Positions 55,001 to 64,000 of a DNA stretch of 64,000 nucleotides are shown here, piece after piece. The translations under genes and the position numbers were made by a program. The DNA is from Climacteris rufus. Its lineage: Eukaryota > Chordata > Aves > Passeriformes > Climacteridae. The stretch covers positions 7,398-71,397 of the forward strand of contig VZRZ01005898.1 of assembly GCA_013398175.1 (NCBI GenBank), read 5' to 3'. Position 1 is the first letter of the stretch. Each line of letters starts with the position of its first letter. The notes below the pieces were generated by a model, which saw only the letters and a list, made by a program, of their open reading frames with translations, was not told where the DNA came from and did not search any database.

Positions 55001-55659
55001 CCACCTTGCTCAGTTTTAAGAGATGAGTGGCCCCACCTCTGTCTCCACGGAGTCCTGCACCAGTGAGTTGCTTTACAGGAATCGCTGAGCCTGGCATGGC
55101 CAGGCTGATTCCTCTTTTTGGAGTGGGTGCCTGACTGTGGGAGATGGATTTGGCTTATTGCCTGCCATGGGTGGAGGGCTTTGAGTTACCTGAGAGGACA
55201 CAGTAGCTGGGCAGAGCTGAAAGCTGATAGTCCATGTGGTCTCTGTTGTTTGGGAAGCCGAGTTCCGGTAACCACCACGGGAACTCTGCTTTTAACCTGT
55301 CTGTGCTGGTCACAAGGGTTTGAAGCACAGGGTGACAGGAGGGACAACAGTTCTGCTCTCCTTCAGACACAGAGGAGGGAGAGGACAACAGCTTCTCCAT
55401 TTCCTCTTTCCTTATACAGGACTCTTTGTGTCTATATAACATCTCTTTTTTCCCCCCATTCTCCTGTACTCTGTGACTCGAGAGTTTAATGGTAAGGAGA
55501 TTCCCAACTCCTCTTTGGCCTCCTGGAGGTCCAGGACACAGGGAACACACTGCACTACCAGCCCCTCAGCACTTCGTTGTGTGTGTGTGCTCACCTGGAC
55601 GTGGTACTGGGAAGTCTCATGCATAATGATGTTGGAGTTGGAGTACTTTTTCCTTTGTT
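40024..55659 (-). CDS. EPS8L2: EPS8L2, epidermal growth factor receptor kinase substrate 8-like 2; span of 18 coding exons, N-terminal exon missing
   Basis: Eighteen exons with fully consistent phases encode about 718 residues matching human EPS8L2 from the FEQRKKYSNS region to the end. EPS8 proteins are actin adaptors that work with ABI1, SOS1 and Rac; EPS8L2 is also needed at inner-ear stereocilia tips. Numbering from the first visible Gln: PTB domain about 10-150 (IIMHETSQYHVQHLATFIMD onward), proline-rich linker near 165-176 (LPPPQGPAPIP), Lys-rich stretch near 250-265, SH3 domain about 482-537 (AKIRYDFTARNANELSVLKD to YVPYNIL), and a C-terminal SAM-like domain about 630-695. The protein ends EIMKRRQERIDSAN. 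Because the first visible exon starts in phase 1, at least one N-terminal exon (about 33 residues in human) lies upstream, in unrecognised DNA or outside the window. Confidence 0.97.
40442..40574 (-). CDS. EPS8L2: EPS8L2 exon, SAM-like domain second half
   Basis: The acceptor is GTCTCCCCAG|GACAGT and the donor GGAG|GTAAGT. It encodes TVEHLGILTGAQLFSLNREE and LKKVCGDEGNRVYSKITVEK, then SQLE. Confidence 0.96.
40928..41111 (-). CDS. EPS8L2: EPS8L2 exon, linker and start of SAM-like domain
   Basis: The acceptor is TTTCTACAG|AACTTA and the donor AAAGA|GTAAGA. It encodes LIHQMDELNDELLKKITNNK, an amphipathic helix corresponding to the EPS8 actin-binding region, then PLTFESSTEEVKAWLEAKSF. Confidence 0.95.
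42221..42277 (+). mobile_element. CR1 LINE 3'-terminal fragment in EPS8L2 intron
   Basis: Reads GACCCTTCCAGCCCAGGCCA and TGCTATGATTCTATG, the end of a CR1 copy, antisense to the gene. Confidence 0.85.
42939..42974 (+). repeat. three exact 12-bp repeats next to an EPS8L2 splice donor
   Basis: ACAGGGTGGGAC occurs three times head to tail. On the EPS8L2 strand the array starts about 10 bases after the donor at 42984, so it lies in the first part of the intron. Confidence 0.95.
42985..43126 (-). CDS. EPS8L2: EPS8L2 exon after the SH3 domain, with duplicated acceptor
   Basis: Encodes SNQRYKGDLSPRGYGPSSPT, HKMPASYAGDKWGSEMLSRN and SPQDAKE. Two acceptors stand nine bases apart in a direct repeat of TCTAACCAG, so the exon may start at 43126 or 43117; both keep frame and differ by Ser-Asn-Gln. 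The donor is GAAC|GTACGT. Confidence 0.92.
43998..44105 (-). CDS. EPS8L2: EPS8L2 exon, second half of SH3 domain
   Basis: The acceptor is CTCTCTCAG|GTGCTG and the donor ACAG|GTCTGT. It encodes VLEDNKQWWKLLNRSGQAGY and VPYNILDVVKLEELEQ. The WW pair and YVPYNIL are SH3 ligand-pocket residues. Confidence 0.96.
44872..44983 (-). CDS. EPS8L2: EPS8L2 exon, first half of SH3 domain
   Basis: The acceptor is CTCCTGCAG|GAATTT and the donor GGAG|GTACGT. It encodes NFEAQGMAVPKRFAKIRYDF and TARNANELSVLKDEILE, including the ALYDF-like motif KIRYDF. Confidence 0.96.
46037..46508 (+). mobile_element. CR1 LINE 3' fragment, longest copy, in EPS8L2 intron
   Basis: About 470 bases carry successive CR1 blocks from GGGAGTCCAGAGGAGGCCAG through GAATGTTCAGCCTGGAGAGG, TTCTTCCCTGTGAGGGTGGG and AAGCTGTGGCTGCCCCATCC to TCCATTCTGTGATTCCATGA. 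It is inserted antisense to EPS8L2 and is the longest CR1 in the window. Confidence 0.95.
46874..46989 (-). CDS. EPS8L2: EPS8L2 exon, linker before SH3
   Basis: The acceptor is CTTTCCAG|CTCTCC and the donor ACAG|GTAACA. It encodes LSSANGYPYRNSSLKRGQAA and DQAQAGDAFKQNITPHGN, a low-complexity linker that is divergent from human but in frame with both neighbours. Confidence 0.9.
47349..47475 (-). CDS. EPS8L2: EPS8L2 exon, linker (WEPP region)
   Basis: The acceptor is CTGCCCTAG|AGCTGA and the donor GGAG|GTTAGT. It encodes AEWPRDANIPTYIPKFRNGW and EPPTEIFRGAPWEIDIGHLQ, matching human FHSGWEPPVDVLQEAPWEVE. Confidence 0.95.
47612..47760 (-). CDS. EPS8L2: EPS8L2 exon, central helical region
   Basis: The acceptor is TGACCCAG|ATCATC and the donor CCAG|GTGAGA. 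It encodes IINSCGGPELARSVLSPLLS, KDATDFLRGHLTPKEINLWD and SLGETWTRS. Confidence 0.96.
48419..48493 (-). CDS. EPS8L2: EPS8L2 exon, central helical region
   Basis: The acceptor is CTCTTTCCAG|GCCAAA and the donor ACTG|GTAAAT. It encodes AKLRKHIQNPSASELVHFLF and GPLEL, nearly identical to human. Confidence 0.96.
49271..49357 (-). CDS. EPS8L2: EPS8L2 exon, central helical region
   Basis: Encodes GMLTLRARPPSEAEFIDCFQ and KTKLAFNLL, with donor CTTG|GTAAGA. The acceptor sequence is GGCAGAG|GGAATG. The upstream AG two bases earlier would shift the frame and hit a stop after three codons, so the second AG is inferred. Confidence 0.95.
49634..49810 (-). CDS. EPS8L2: EPS8L2 exon, helix and Lys-rich segment
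   Basis: The acceptor is GTCCTCACAG|CAAATC and the donor GAAG|GTGGGG. It encodes QILNCTLDDIEVFVARLQKA, AEAFRQLNQRKKGKKNKKKG and a Gln/Gly-rich tail. The basic run resembles human KKGKKKGKK. Confidence 0.95.
50250..50329 (-). CDS. EPS8L2: EPS8L2 exon, linker
   Basis: The acceptor is TGTTTGCAG|ACTATG and the donor AACG|GTGGGT. It encodes DYERRSSGSHDHEESRAMLA and QKIEKET, matching human VLAQKIEKET at its end. Confidence 0.95.
51078..51217 (-). CDS. EPS8L2: EPS8L2 exon, proline-rich linker
   Basis: The acceptor is TCCTTGCAG|GGCAAA and the donor CCAG|GTACTG. It encodes ANQEKIKQRQSILPPPQGPA, PIPIQHDMRGSAMNRNRVAP and PSQHDP. The PPPQGPAPIP stretch is conserved and may bind SH3 partners. Confidence 0.95.
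51350..51429 (-). CDS. EPS8L2: EPS8L2 exon, end of PTB domain
   Basis: The acceptor is TCCTTGAG|GCGGAG and the donor TCAA|GTAAGT. It encodes AEMVHEDIESALADHKHGKK and IRPQTL. Confidence 0.95.
51554..51703 (-). CDS. EPS8L2: EPS8L2 exon, PTB domain
   Basis: The acceptor is CTCTTGCAG|GAAGAG and the donor GGAG|GTGAGC. It encodes EELEDFPLPTVQHCQTVLNQ, MRYSSILLLVCQDSEQHKPD and IHFFNCDEVE. Confidence 0.97.
51964..52125 (-). CDS. EPS8L2: EPS8L2 exon, PTB domain
   Basis: The acceptor is CACCTTCAG|CACTTG and the donor ACAG|GTACCT. It encodes HLATFIMDKSESITTVDDAI, RKLILLNSKEKIWTQEMLLQ and VNDKSIRLLDCETQ. Confidence 0.97.
52126..55594 (-). other. EPS8L2: EPS8L2 large intron within the PTB-coding part
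   Basis: 3.5 kb between two PTB exons with no further exon or repeat recognised. Open frames here have no family match. Confidence 0.7.
55595..55659 (-). CDS. EPS8L2: EPS8L2 first recognisable coding exon
   Basis: The acceptor is TTTTTTTACAG|AACAAA and the donor CCAG|GTGAGC. It encodes QRKKYSNSNIIMHETSQYHV and Q after two bases that complete a Glu codon (human FEQRKKYSNS). It starts in phase 1, so an upstream coding exon must exist. Confidence 0.96.
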
Positions 55660-57771
55660 CTGTAAAAAAACAAGAAAACAATCATTCGTTGTTTATCTGT
55701 TATCAGGGTCTGAGAATTACAACTCCAAGTCTTTCTCGCAGCCTCTGAGCTTCCAGCTCGGGCTCTGCGGGCACTGCCAGCAGGTGTCTCTCCAGAACAA
55801 GCATTGCCTTTCCCTGAGACTTGCCTGGGGGATCTCACCTTTCTCTTTGGCGAGCAGAGGAAGGCTTTTAAATCGAGCTCCTCTTTGTGCACAGGGCTAA
55901 GCACAATCCTGCCCGTGGCTCTGGGAGGGTCTCTCAGACCCGGAGGTATCCCAGAGATAAAGATCATGAAAAGATGCTGCTGCTCTTATTTGGAGCCTGG
56001 CAAGTGTGGGTAGAAGCTGATTCAAGCTGATTTCTAAAGCTTTTTAACACTTTTCTAGCACTCTTTAGGCTGTGCCATCAGCTTGGCAGGACACACGAGT
56101 ACTTCACACCTTGAATCTCTGTGCCTGTGGCTGAAAGCACAACAGAGTGTTTTGCCTCTGTGGCTGATTCCTGATAGCCCTGGAGTGGTGGCTGTTCTCC
56201 GGTAGAAGTGATTTATTGGTGGGAATATTGGCAGAGGCATTAATGGAGACCACAAGTCTCTGGGCCCATGTCTCATCCATCACCAGCACCAGCTCAGAGG
56301 TGGAGTGAGGATAATTCAGGGGGAAAGACCTCAGACATCCAGCCCAGCTCCCTGCTCAGCCATTCCAGAGTGACCTTGAATAAAGGAATTAACATTGCAG
56401 CGCAGCCACTTCCCACCTCAGGCTCGAAGGAAAGGCTCAGTGGCATTTTCTGGTTGCTGGGGGCTTTAATTGCAGTCTGTCCTACTTGAAATGTGGAGCA
56501 AGGTCTGGGGTAGGGCACAGGCAGTGCATCCCACAGGGATTTGGGGCTGATGTGAGGCCCTTTTTTTTCTCTCAGTAACCTCAATTTCCTCCCCGAGCAT
56601 TTCCCGTGTAAATAGATGACACTGCTGGAAATGAGAACACTGCATTCGTGTGGGATGGAGACAGATTTGGACTGTGAGACATCCCATCCCCTCCTTTTTC
56701 AAAGGGAGTGGAAAAGGCTGCAGTGGGTGGTCTGGAAACAAAGGGGGTTTACATTGGGACAGGCAAATGTCTGCAGCCTTGAGAGGAAGGGTGCGGAGCT
56801 GGACCGGGAGCTGGCAGTCCCTGAGGAAGGGCAGGAATACCAGGGGGGTGAGGTTTCCAGTGCAGGTCTGTGTTCCTGGTAGGAAAACAGAGCTGTAGCA
56901 GTGGTCAGGGCTGCAGCTGGTTGTGCTCAGACTCTGTGGCATCCCCTCCAATGCCTTTGCCCTTTCCTCCAAGCTCAAAGAAGCTGCAGTGTCACAGTCA
57001 GGGGAGATCTCAGCATGTATCCCTGAGAAAATGTTTGGAGAAGCCCTTGGAGATTTTGGGGCTGGTCAAAACCTCAGAACTCTGCATAGCCCAGCTTCCC
57101 ATTGGTGAGTGCAGAGAGCAAAGGCCCCTTAAGCCCTTTGCAGCCTTTTTCAGACAGCAGCAAGCCCTGGGACAAGGAGAAATGCAGATGTTTCCCCGCC
57201 CTCTGTTGATTTTTCCCTGGGGGAATTTCTGCATTACCTCCAAGAGTCACAGAACTAGAACAAAGTGCCTCTATTTTGCCTCACGATGTCATTCAAGTGA
57301 TGTCTCAGAAGCTGCCCAGGGCAAGAAATGGGGTGTTTCTGCATGTTCTCTTTCCTGTCCCTTTCTTTAAGGCGTCTCCTTGCTCCTTCTCCTGAAATCC
57401 CTTCTGTCTCCTTGGCTTCTACCTGGCCCCCACACCCATGGAAACTTTTATTTTTGTGTTTCCTGCTGGGATCCGCAAATTGGACCATGAGGTCTGGAAC
57501 CAGCCAGGCTTTCCGGGGACAACAGGGTGCCAGAACACTTAGTTTTGATTTAAACACAGGAGGAATTAAAGATCCAGGCTGCAGATCACAAAAGAGTCAG
57601 TTCGGGCCACTTCTATCCAAGGAGCGTGGGTGCTTTAAAGAAGAAGAGTGGGTTTTGGTTTATTTACTCAAAGCAATGTGATGAAACAATGCAGGGCTTT
57701 CCATGATGCATCATTATTTGTCTTTGATTAAATCTGGCTCTGGTTGGGCTGGGCTGATCCTGAAATGCTTG

Positions 57772-57974
57772 TAGGAAGAAATTCTTTCCTGTGAGGGTGC
57801 TGAGGCCTGGCACAGGTTGCCCAGAGAAACTGTGGCTGCCCCATCCCTGGAAGTGGTCAAGGACAGGGCTTGGAGCAACCTGGGATAGTGGAAGGTGTCC
57901 CTGCCCATGGCAGGGGATGGAATGAGATGGGCATTAAGGTCCTTTCCAACCCAAACCGTTCTGGAATTCTGTGA
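57772..57974 (+). mobile_element. CR1 LINE 3'-end fragment
   Basis: Runs from GTAGGAAGAAATTCTTTCCT through TGTGGCTGCCCCATCCCTGG and GCAACCTGGGATAGTGGAAG to CCAACCCAAACCGTTCTGGA, ending TTCTGTGAATGA. Confidence 0.93.
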
Positions 57975-58164
57975 ATGATGCCTTCAGCAAGATCTGTGAC
58001 TGACTCTTGGATCACGGGGGATCCTTTCCCTTGCCCAGGTGAACTCCCTTGGCCAGCCATACTTCAGAAGGCAGGTCAGCTATCTGTGTGGCTCCCACCC
58101 TGCCCTTCTGCACAGCCTTGTCCCTGACCTGCTGAATTTTGTATGAGTGCACGCTGGCCTGTGT

Positions 58165-58184
58165 GCAGCAGCAGCAGCAGCAGC
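58165..58184 (+). repeat. (GCA)6 trinucleotide repeat
   Basis: Six GCA units in DNA without a recognised exon. Short and likely stable. Confidence 0.85.
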
Positions 58185-61100
58185 TCATTTCCTCCCCCTT
58201 CATCTGACACCTCACACCGGGACACTTGGCATTTCTACAGCGTCCTGCAACGGGACCTCGGCACCTTCAGGTGTTATCTGACCCCTAACCTGGCCCCAGG
58301 ACATGGAGAATTTGCATAATCCCCATGTGATAAACGAGCATTGCAGGAATATAGTGGTGATTTCCCCAAATTAGCTCAGATACCTCTGTTTCTCTGCTGC
58401 TGTGACCTTCAGAGTCTGTGGCAGTGAAGGACTCTCGATATAACACAGGCAAAGGGCAGGGAGAGCTCCAGGGCTGTGGCACCAGTACAGCAAACATCCA
58501 AAGGTGATAAAGCTTTGGTGATGGCATGGGGGATCCAGAAAGTTTTGAATGCCTGGAGCATGGAAAACACATAGGACGTGCACACCCTCTGGTAAATTGT
58601 CTGACGTCTTGCCTCTCAGGATCTGGCCAAGTGATCCCTAAGACAATCCTTGGAGGGGGAAAAAAAACCTAGAAATGGTTCTTTAACGGAATTCAGTTCT
58701 CTCCTAACCAGGTAGTTTTAATCTGGCCTCACACCCAGAGGTGCGGGGAAAACAGCAATCACTGTTATCTCTCCCTGGTATCTTACAGATAAACAGTGCT
58801 GTGGGAATGGTGCTTCCCACTGGCACCAGTGAGGAAATGGGAAGAGCTGAGACCACTGCAGAGGTACAAGGTGGTACCTGAGGGCTCAAAACAGTGCTGG
58901 GCTGAAATCCCAGGGATGAGGCTACAATCTTGGCTGGAAGGGAAAGAGTCCTGTTTGGCTTTATGGTAAGGAGTGGAAGGCATGAAAAAGAGTAATAAAC
59001 GGGGAGAAAAAAAGCAGGATCAATGTACATCCTGAAGGGCTGGGGTTATCAGCTTGGTCCAGGAAGCCAAAACACACCGTTAGTGCCAAGTTCCCTCTTT
59101 TTTTTGCAGGGAGCTGGGACGTGGCTGTGAACACTCTGTTCAGTGAGCACAAGAGATCAGCTAGTGGGATAAATTGCCCGTGGGACCAGCTTAGAGCTGG
59201 GATAATTGGTTAAGGTCTCCGGGAATGCTGAGCAGTGCCAAGGAGGGCAGGAGCAGGCTTGTCTCTCTCTGTGCACAGCCTCTGCCAAGCCAGAGGGGCA
59301 CAGCACCCCCAGGACAATCTGCCAGTGGGCTCCTGCCTCCTCTCCATGCACATCCTTCTCTGATTAATTAGTTTTACCACACAGGATCCTCCCGGATCCT
59401 CCCTATCCCTCCCCACATTTGTTTCCAGCCGTTGCTGGGCAGAAGGCACAGCAGAAAACAGGGGGATGTACAGACAAGTATGGAGCAGTCTGAGAGGAAT
59501 GAGAAGTATTGGATTTGTTTTCCTTGCCACTGCCACACCAAGGACCTCTCTTCATCCCTGAATCACACTGCTGACCTCCCCGGCGTCCACATCCATCAGA
59601 ACAGCCTAAGGGAAGTCATGGATGTGCCTCCTGGAGCTTACCAGTTCTTTAATTTATCTTTGTATTATCTACACATTATCTAGCAGTGCACAAGCTGTTT
59701 ATAGGAACCTGCCAGCATAGCACAAGCTGCTCTGTGCCCAACAGCAGGTCAGGACCAGCCTCCTGAGGAGAAACGGGGCAGCAAGTGCTCCATGTGCTCC
59801 TGGCAGCCATAAAAACCTGCCAGGGTTACAGAGCAGCAGTGTGGAATAACCTCCATTGCCAGGATCCCAGCGTGGGGCCAGATGTGGCAGTTGAACACAG
59901 CATCTGCCAGCTTCCTGCTTCCTCACCATCTAGGAGGATGGGATGCTCCAGGTTGCACAGGGTTAGTCAAGGATCTGGTTCTGGGCCCTGCACAGACCTG
60001 CTGTGCCTGAGCTCTGGACAGGGGAGAACCTGCAGGTTCTGCTCGCTGCTTCCCTGCTCTCTATGGCCAGCACAGGGAGAGCTCCATTCCAGAGTATCTT
60101 TGCAGTTTAGGGAGCATCAAGCTCCCTGGATTTGCTGTTAGATCCGTGGTCCCTGCTGAACTGGAGCTGGACTGTACACTGGGAATCTGTGGCACTGGGA
60201 ATCTCTGCCTGGGGCAACTCTCAGTCATGGCTGGTGTGTTAGGATGGATGTGGAAGCTCTTGGAGTGAATGAACAGGCTCTCCTTGAGGTGTGAATGGGC
60301 TGTGGCAGCAGGCAGCAGCTGCACCGGGTGTCACACGGCTGAATTCCTGCTCGGCACGCTTTGTATTTGCCACAGCTCAGCCCCAAGTGCTCACATTCCT
60401 GCTTTATTAGCTGAAGACACAACCCACTCTAGGAAAGCAAATAAAAACCTGGCGCAGCTCCCGGGGTGTGCAAGGACTGAGCACACGGAGGAACAGTGTG
60501 CGTTTGTGTCCGGCGGCACCGTGTGCACCGGGCTGCTCGGAGCGGGATAGTCGGGGCTTTGAGGAGCTGCAGGGCAAGCTCCCCGGTAAACATGATCCTT
60601 TTTGCCTTTACAACCAGAGCTGGAAGAAATCTGCCAAATTATCTTTGACCAAACAACCCAAAGTGGTGTTTTCTGAACTTTCTGTAGCTGGTAATGACGT
60701 TTTTTGAGTGTCCGAACAGAGTTAGTGAGATTGGGGGAACCTTGATTTTTTAAAGATTAATTCACTTTGAGTATTGAAAAAAATCATAATTAAAAGTTCC
60801 CCTTTGTTGTTGTTGTTGTCTTTATGAACTCCTACACTTTTTGTTTCCAAGGTTCTTGGTTCCAAAACCCCATTTCCATTTAGGAAAAGGTTCCTCTGTG
60901 TAAGCTCTAAGCAGTTATTCCATGCAAGGAGAGAACTTGTGCTCAGCAGTTTTGAGGTGGCAAAGGAAAAAGGTCACTGGAGATGCTGAACAGCATCAGT
61001 GTTGGGAGATGCCTCTCCAAAGCAACCCTGTCACTAACTGCCATCCCAAATTCCCAGCCAGCAGCACCCAGAGCAGTGCCTGCTCCTCCCAGTAGCTCCA

Positions 61101-64000
61101 GTCAGGGCTGCCCTGTCTTACCACTGCTGGGGTTGGATCTGCAGGAACCAACAGGAATGTTGGGTTCCAGTTTTTCTTCCAGCCCTGTTTCCAACTGGAG
61201 TATTACGTGTCCAAGGCATTGAATGAAAGGGTCACCCCACCATGCAGCATCAAAGGGGAGCAGGGTAATCTGAAGCTGGAATCTCGAGAGGGAAAGGGAA
61301 TGTGAAGAAAGGAGCTGAAATGGCACTGAGGGAGCAGTGGGGGAGGACAAGGGAGTCATTCAGGGCTGGCAGCGGAGGAGATGAGGAATTAATGACTTGG
61401 GCAAGGAGGCTGGATCCCTGCTGAAGCTCAGGGTTTTTCACCAGTGGGATGAAACCTTTAAAGACATGATGGTGAGTGGCACTGTTCAGATGTTGCCCAA
61501 ATCCCCATGCATTTAGGCACGGACACGGTCCTCCTGACCCAGTGGTGCAGTTGGGAGAGCCAGCAGCAAGGAATTACAGCCTGGGAACTGTGCTCAAGAC
61601 TGGAAGGTCTCATCTCACAGATCTTCCCATGTGGCTGGGAGCTGGAGGCCCTGCTGGGATACAAGGGAGGTGCCCCAGGAGTGCATGACCATTAAACACA
61701 ATTTATTACGTCTCCATCGGTGCATTCTGCCTGGCCAGGGCCAAGCAGCTGCCTGTGGCTCAGGGGTGATGCTGGTGCCAGTGGAGCCTCTCTGCCTGCA
61801 GCTCCCCAGGGAGATGATCCCTGTGCAGGGCCAGAGTGGGCAGGAAGTGGCTCTTCTCTTTGTGATAGTGCCCCGTGTCCTGTTTCAGCACCGCAGCCTG
61901 GCTTGGGTTACGGGGCTGGGCAGTGTCAAGTGATCGGCCTCAGCGCCGCGCTTCTCCAGCCTAACTCACTGCTCCAGAATCCCTTTTCCAGCCTGTGCCC
62001 CGTCAAGTTTGGTTCTTTCCCAGAAGTGGGTGTATTGAGGATGGGTGGGCAGGCTTGGCCCAGGGGCTGCAAGGAGGCTGAGCGCTGCAGGGACAAACAG
62101 CAGCCAAACAGCAGTGAGCTGCTCCTCCCCACAGCCCTGAGAGACATCCCTGCAATCACCAAACTGCCCTCCACTTCTCCTGGCTACGCTGCCCAGGCCA
62201 TCAGGAGAGCCAGCCAGCGCTGTCTGACAGCCCTGGAAGCAGCTGAGGGGAACATCTGCAGAAGCCCACCTGGAGCCACCTCAGAAAGGGGTGGCAGCAG
62301 CTTTGCTGCTGTGGGAAATGCTGTGCAGAAATGCTTCCTTCCAGCCCTTCCCTTGGATTCTGCTGGTTTCTCCCCCCAGGCTTTCATCTGGGCTCGGAAC
62401 AGACGCTGTAAGCAGAGAAGCAGCCTAATTTATTTATGGTGTGCATTAACATTTATTCAGCTGGTGGCTGTGTGGGGAGGAAGGTGGCAACTTGAGAGGG
62501 GCCAGCCATTCCCTGCTGCCAGCTGAGGCAGGACTGCTCCCTGCAGCCACAGACCCTTCCAGAATGTGGAGCTGAACAAATGTGATGCTCTTTTACTAAG
62601 GGGGGAGGAAAGGATGAGTGTCCTGCTCCCAGGAGAGCCAGGAAACTCCACTGAGGATGGCAGAGCAGCTAGAAAGTGCATCCAACTCTAATAGGGTTAG
62701 AGCTAGGGGAGGGTATATTGGGGCTTTAAGACAATTCCATTGTAGAGTTCCCTTTGGTTATCTCTCCACACCCCTCTGTGCTCACCACAGTGAAGAAGAC
62801 TGTTGCTGCCCACAGTGGTGGGCAACATATTTGGTGATCAAAGCAATTGCAGCAGGCCAAGCATGACAGCAGAGCCTTCCCCACCCATCAACAGCTACGT
62901 GATGAAGCTGTGTCCTGTGAGTTCCTTCACACTATGTCCTGGAGGCCCCCAGAGCAATCCCCCACTTTCATCATCCTGTTGCCTTCCTGTGCACAGCCTG
63001 GAGCTGCTGCTCTGCTCCAGCCTCACCAGGACAATTTTAAATATCCCTCTTCAGGGTCTCACCTGAGGTGGGTTTAATATTCCCACCTGTTGATACTGGG
63101 GACACCTTGACCCTCAGGTAGCACTTGTGTACCCACTGCTGGCACAGCTGTCATGTTAGGCCAGTGTTACTGTAGAAAAAGCATCTTTAGAAAGCTAAAC
63201 CCAAGGCCTTATTCACCAAGAAATAATATGTAGACACCTGTGTGCATTGGAGCATCTGTGGTCATTACCCAGCAAGCTTTAAATGCAGTGGATGCCTGTG
63301 TGCTGGGAATTTGGGAGTCACTGCACTCGTTTCTTGGAGGTCTGGCAGTGTAGGCTGAGGGTCCAGCCTAATTGCACTGGAGGAAAATGGAAATATGAAA
63401 AGTCTTGTCAGCTCCAAGTGTCCCTCAGCGGTGCTGTAATCGCATAATCAAGGCCAGCTTGGCTTGGTGTGATTTGTTTCATTATGAAACATAATTCTCC
63501 CTGGAATTCTAGTTCTCGTCTGCCCTCTACCCCCAAATGTGCCAGCTCACAGCAGAAACGAATGCTGGAGCAGGGAGGATCCAAGTGGGAAGGGGACCAA
63601 GCCATTTAAACACTGGTTTACACGTGCTGAGCATTCTTTGCTGAATTAGTGGGTGGGTTTCAAGTGCTGCCAAGCACAATCCCTCTGGATGTGCTCGTGC
63701 CAGGGGCTGAGCTGGCCAACAGCCTCTGATTTGTGCAGGGAATGCCTGCAGAGCTCATTCTGTGCTTCAGCAGTGGCAGGGAAATAACAGGCAGCTGCTC
63801 TACTCCTCCTGAGGATTTGGCCCAGGACATAGAGTCCTCATTTAAGGTTTGCTGGAATTTGGTCAGAGAGGTCCCAGCCCTGGTGAATTTGCTTTTGAGG
63901 TGTGTTCATGCAAAAAAATGTAGAAGATGAAGTTCTGTGTTGAAAAGTGCTTGTTTGAGAGCTGTGTTTGTTTTCAAGGCAGTCTGTCAGCCTTTTCCTG

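Larger units (their letters stand above)
55660..64000. other. upstream part of EPS8L2 (intron or 5' flank); no gene recognised
   Basis: 8.3 kb hold one CR1 copy, a short GCA repeat and unique sequence. I looked for an exon ending in a KDLFE-like sequence with a donor after G and found none. A 268-codon open frame at 61720-62526 (+) matches no family. There is no CpG island, so the EPS8L2 promoter is probably beyond the window. Confidence 0.4.

Noticed and set aside
58165..58184. GCA repeat as a polyglutamine or polyalanine coding tract
   Set aside because: Only six units, and the surrounding frames have no exon signals or homology.
61720..62526. 268-codon open frame on the + strand, the longest unexplained frame
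   Set aside because: I see no domain, repeat or signal; composition is biased to Ser/Ala/Gly/Pro and no CpG island or neighbouring exons support it. A homology search would be decisive.
1..64000. tRNA, rRNA, CRISPR array, endogenous retrovirus or DNA transposon
   Set aside because: Reading both strands I saw no cloverleaf with A/B boxes, no regularly spaced repeats with unique spacers, no LTR pairs and no retroviral gene motifs; only CR1 LINE tails and simple repeats.

Overview
The window is vertebrate nuclear DNA, almost certainly from a bird. Genes are split into many small exons with GT-AG introns, GC-rich gene starts form CpG islands, and fifteen 3'-end fragments of CR1 LINEs (the dominant avian retroposon, ending in ATTCTATGATTCT-like tails) lie in introns and intergenic DNA. 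I cannot name the species. There is no bacterial, viral, CRISPR or prophage content.

Four protein-coding genes were recognised by rebuilding exons and checking every splice phase. On the + strand are CEND1 (intronless coding sequence, 9286-9678) and GATD1/PDDC1 (seven exons, 19221-24075). On the - strand are TALDO1 (coding exons 2-8, 34309 down to 30181) and EPS8L2 (eighteen coding exons, 55659 down to 40024; its N-terminal exon was not found). This is the human 11p15.5 block EPS8L2-TALDO1-GATD1-CEND1 in reversed orientation with relative strands kept. GATD1 and TALDO1 converge tail to tail; TALDO1 and EPS8L2 are tandem; CEND1 and GATD1 are tandem.

Region by region: 1-9.1 kb is a GC-rich possible promoter (with an AGCT-rich pentamer repeat) and probably the long first intron of CEND1. 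9.3-9.7 kb is the CEND1 coding region, followed by up to about 7.7 kb of CR1-free DNA with two good polyadenylation signals that may be a long neuronal 3'UTR. 19.1-24.1 kb is GATD1, with a CpG-island promoter, a perfect NRF1 palindrome and an 18-N gap next to the start codon. 24-30 kb is intergenic. 30-36.9 kb is TALDO1, whose first coding exon, which should carry the catalytic Asp, is absent and probably lies under a 186-N gap in a CpG island with two CCAAT boxes, an X-box-like palindrome and a YY1-like site. 37-40 kb is a repeat cluster. 40-55.7 kb is EPS8L2, and 55.7-64 kb is its first intron(s) or upstream DNA.

The genes do not form a pathway: CEND1 is a neuronal tail-anchored protein, GATD1 a DJ-1/PfpI-fold protein, TALDO1 a pentose-phosphate enzyme and EPS8L2 an actin adaptor. 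I found no convincing undescribed system. The best leads are splice-site oddities (duplicated acceptor in EPS8L2, GATD1 stop codon inside a perfect donor), the assembly gap over TALDO1 exon 1, a 26-bp CpG-rich minisatellite, and a switch-region-like AGCT repeat.
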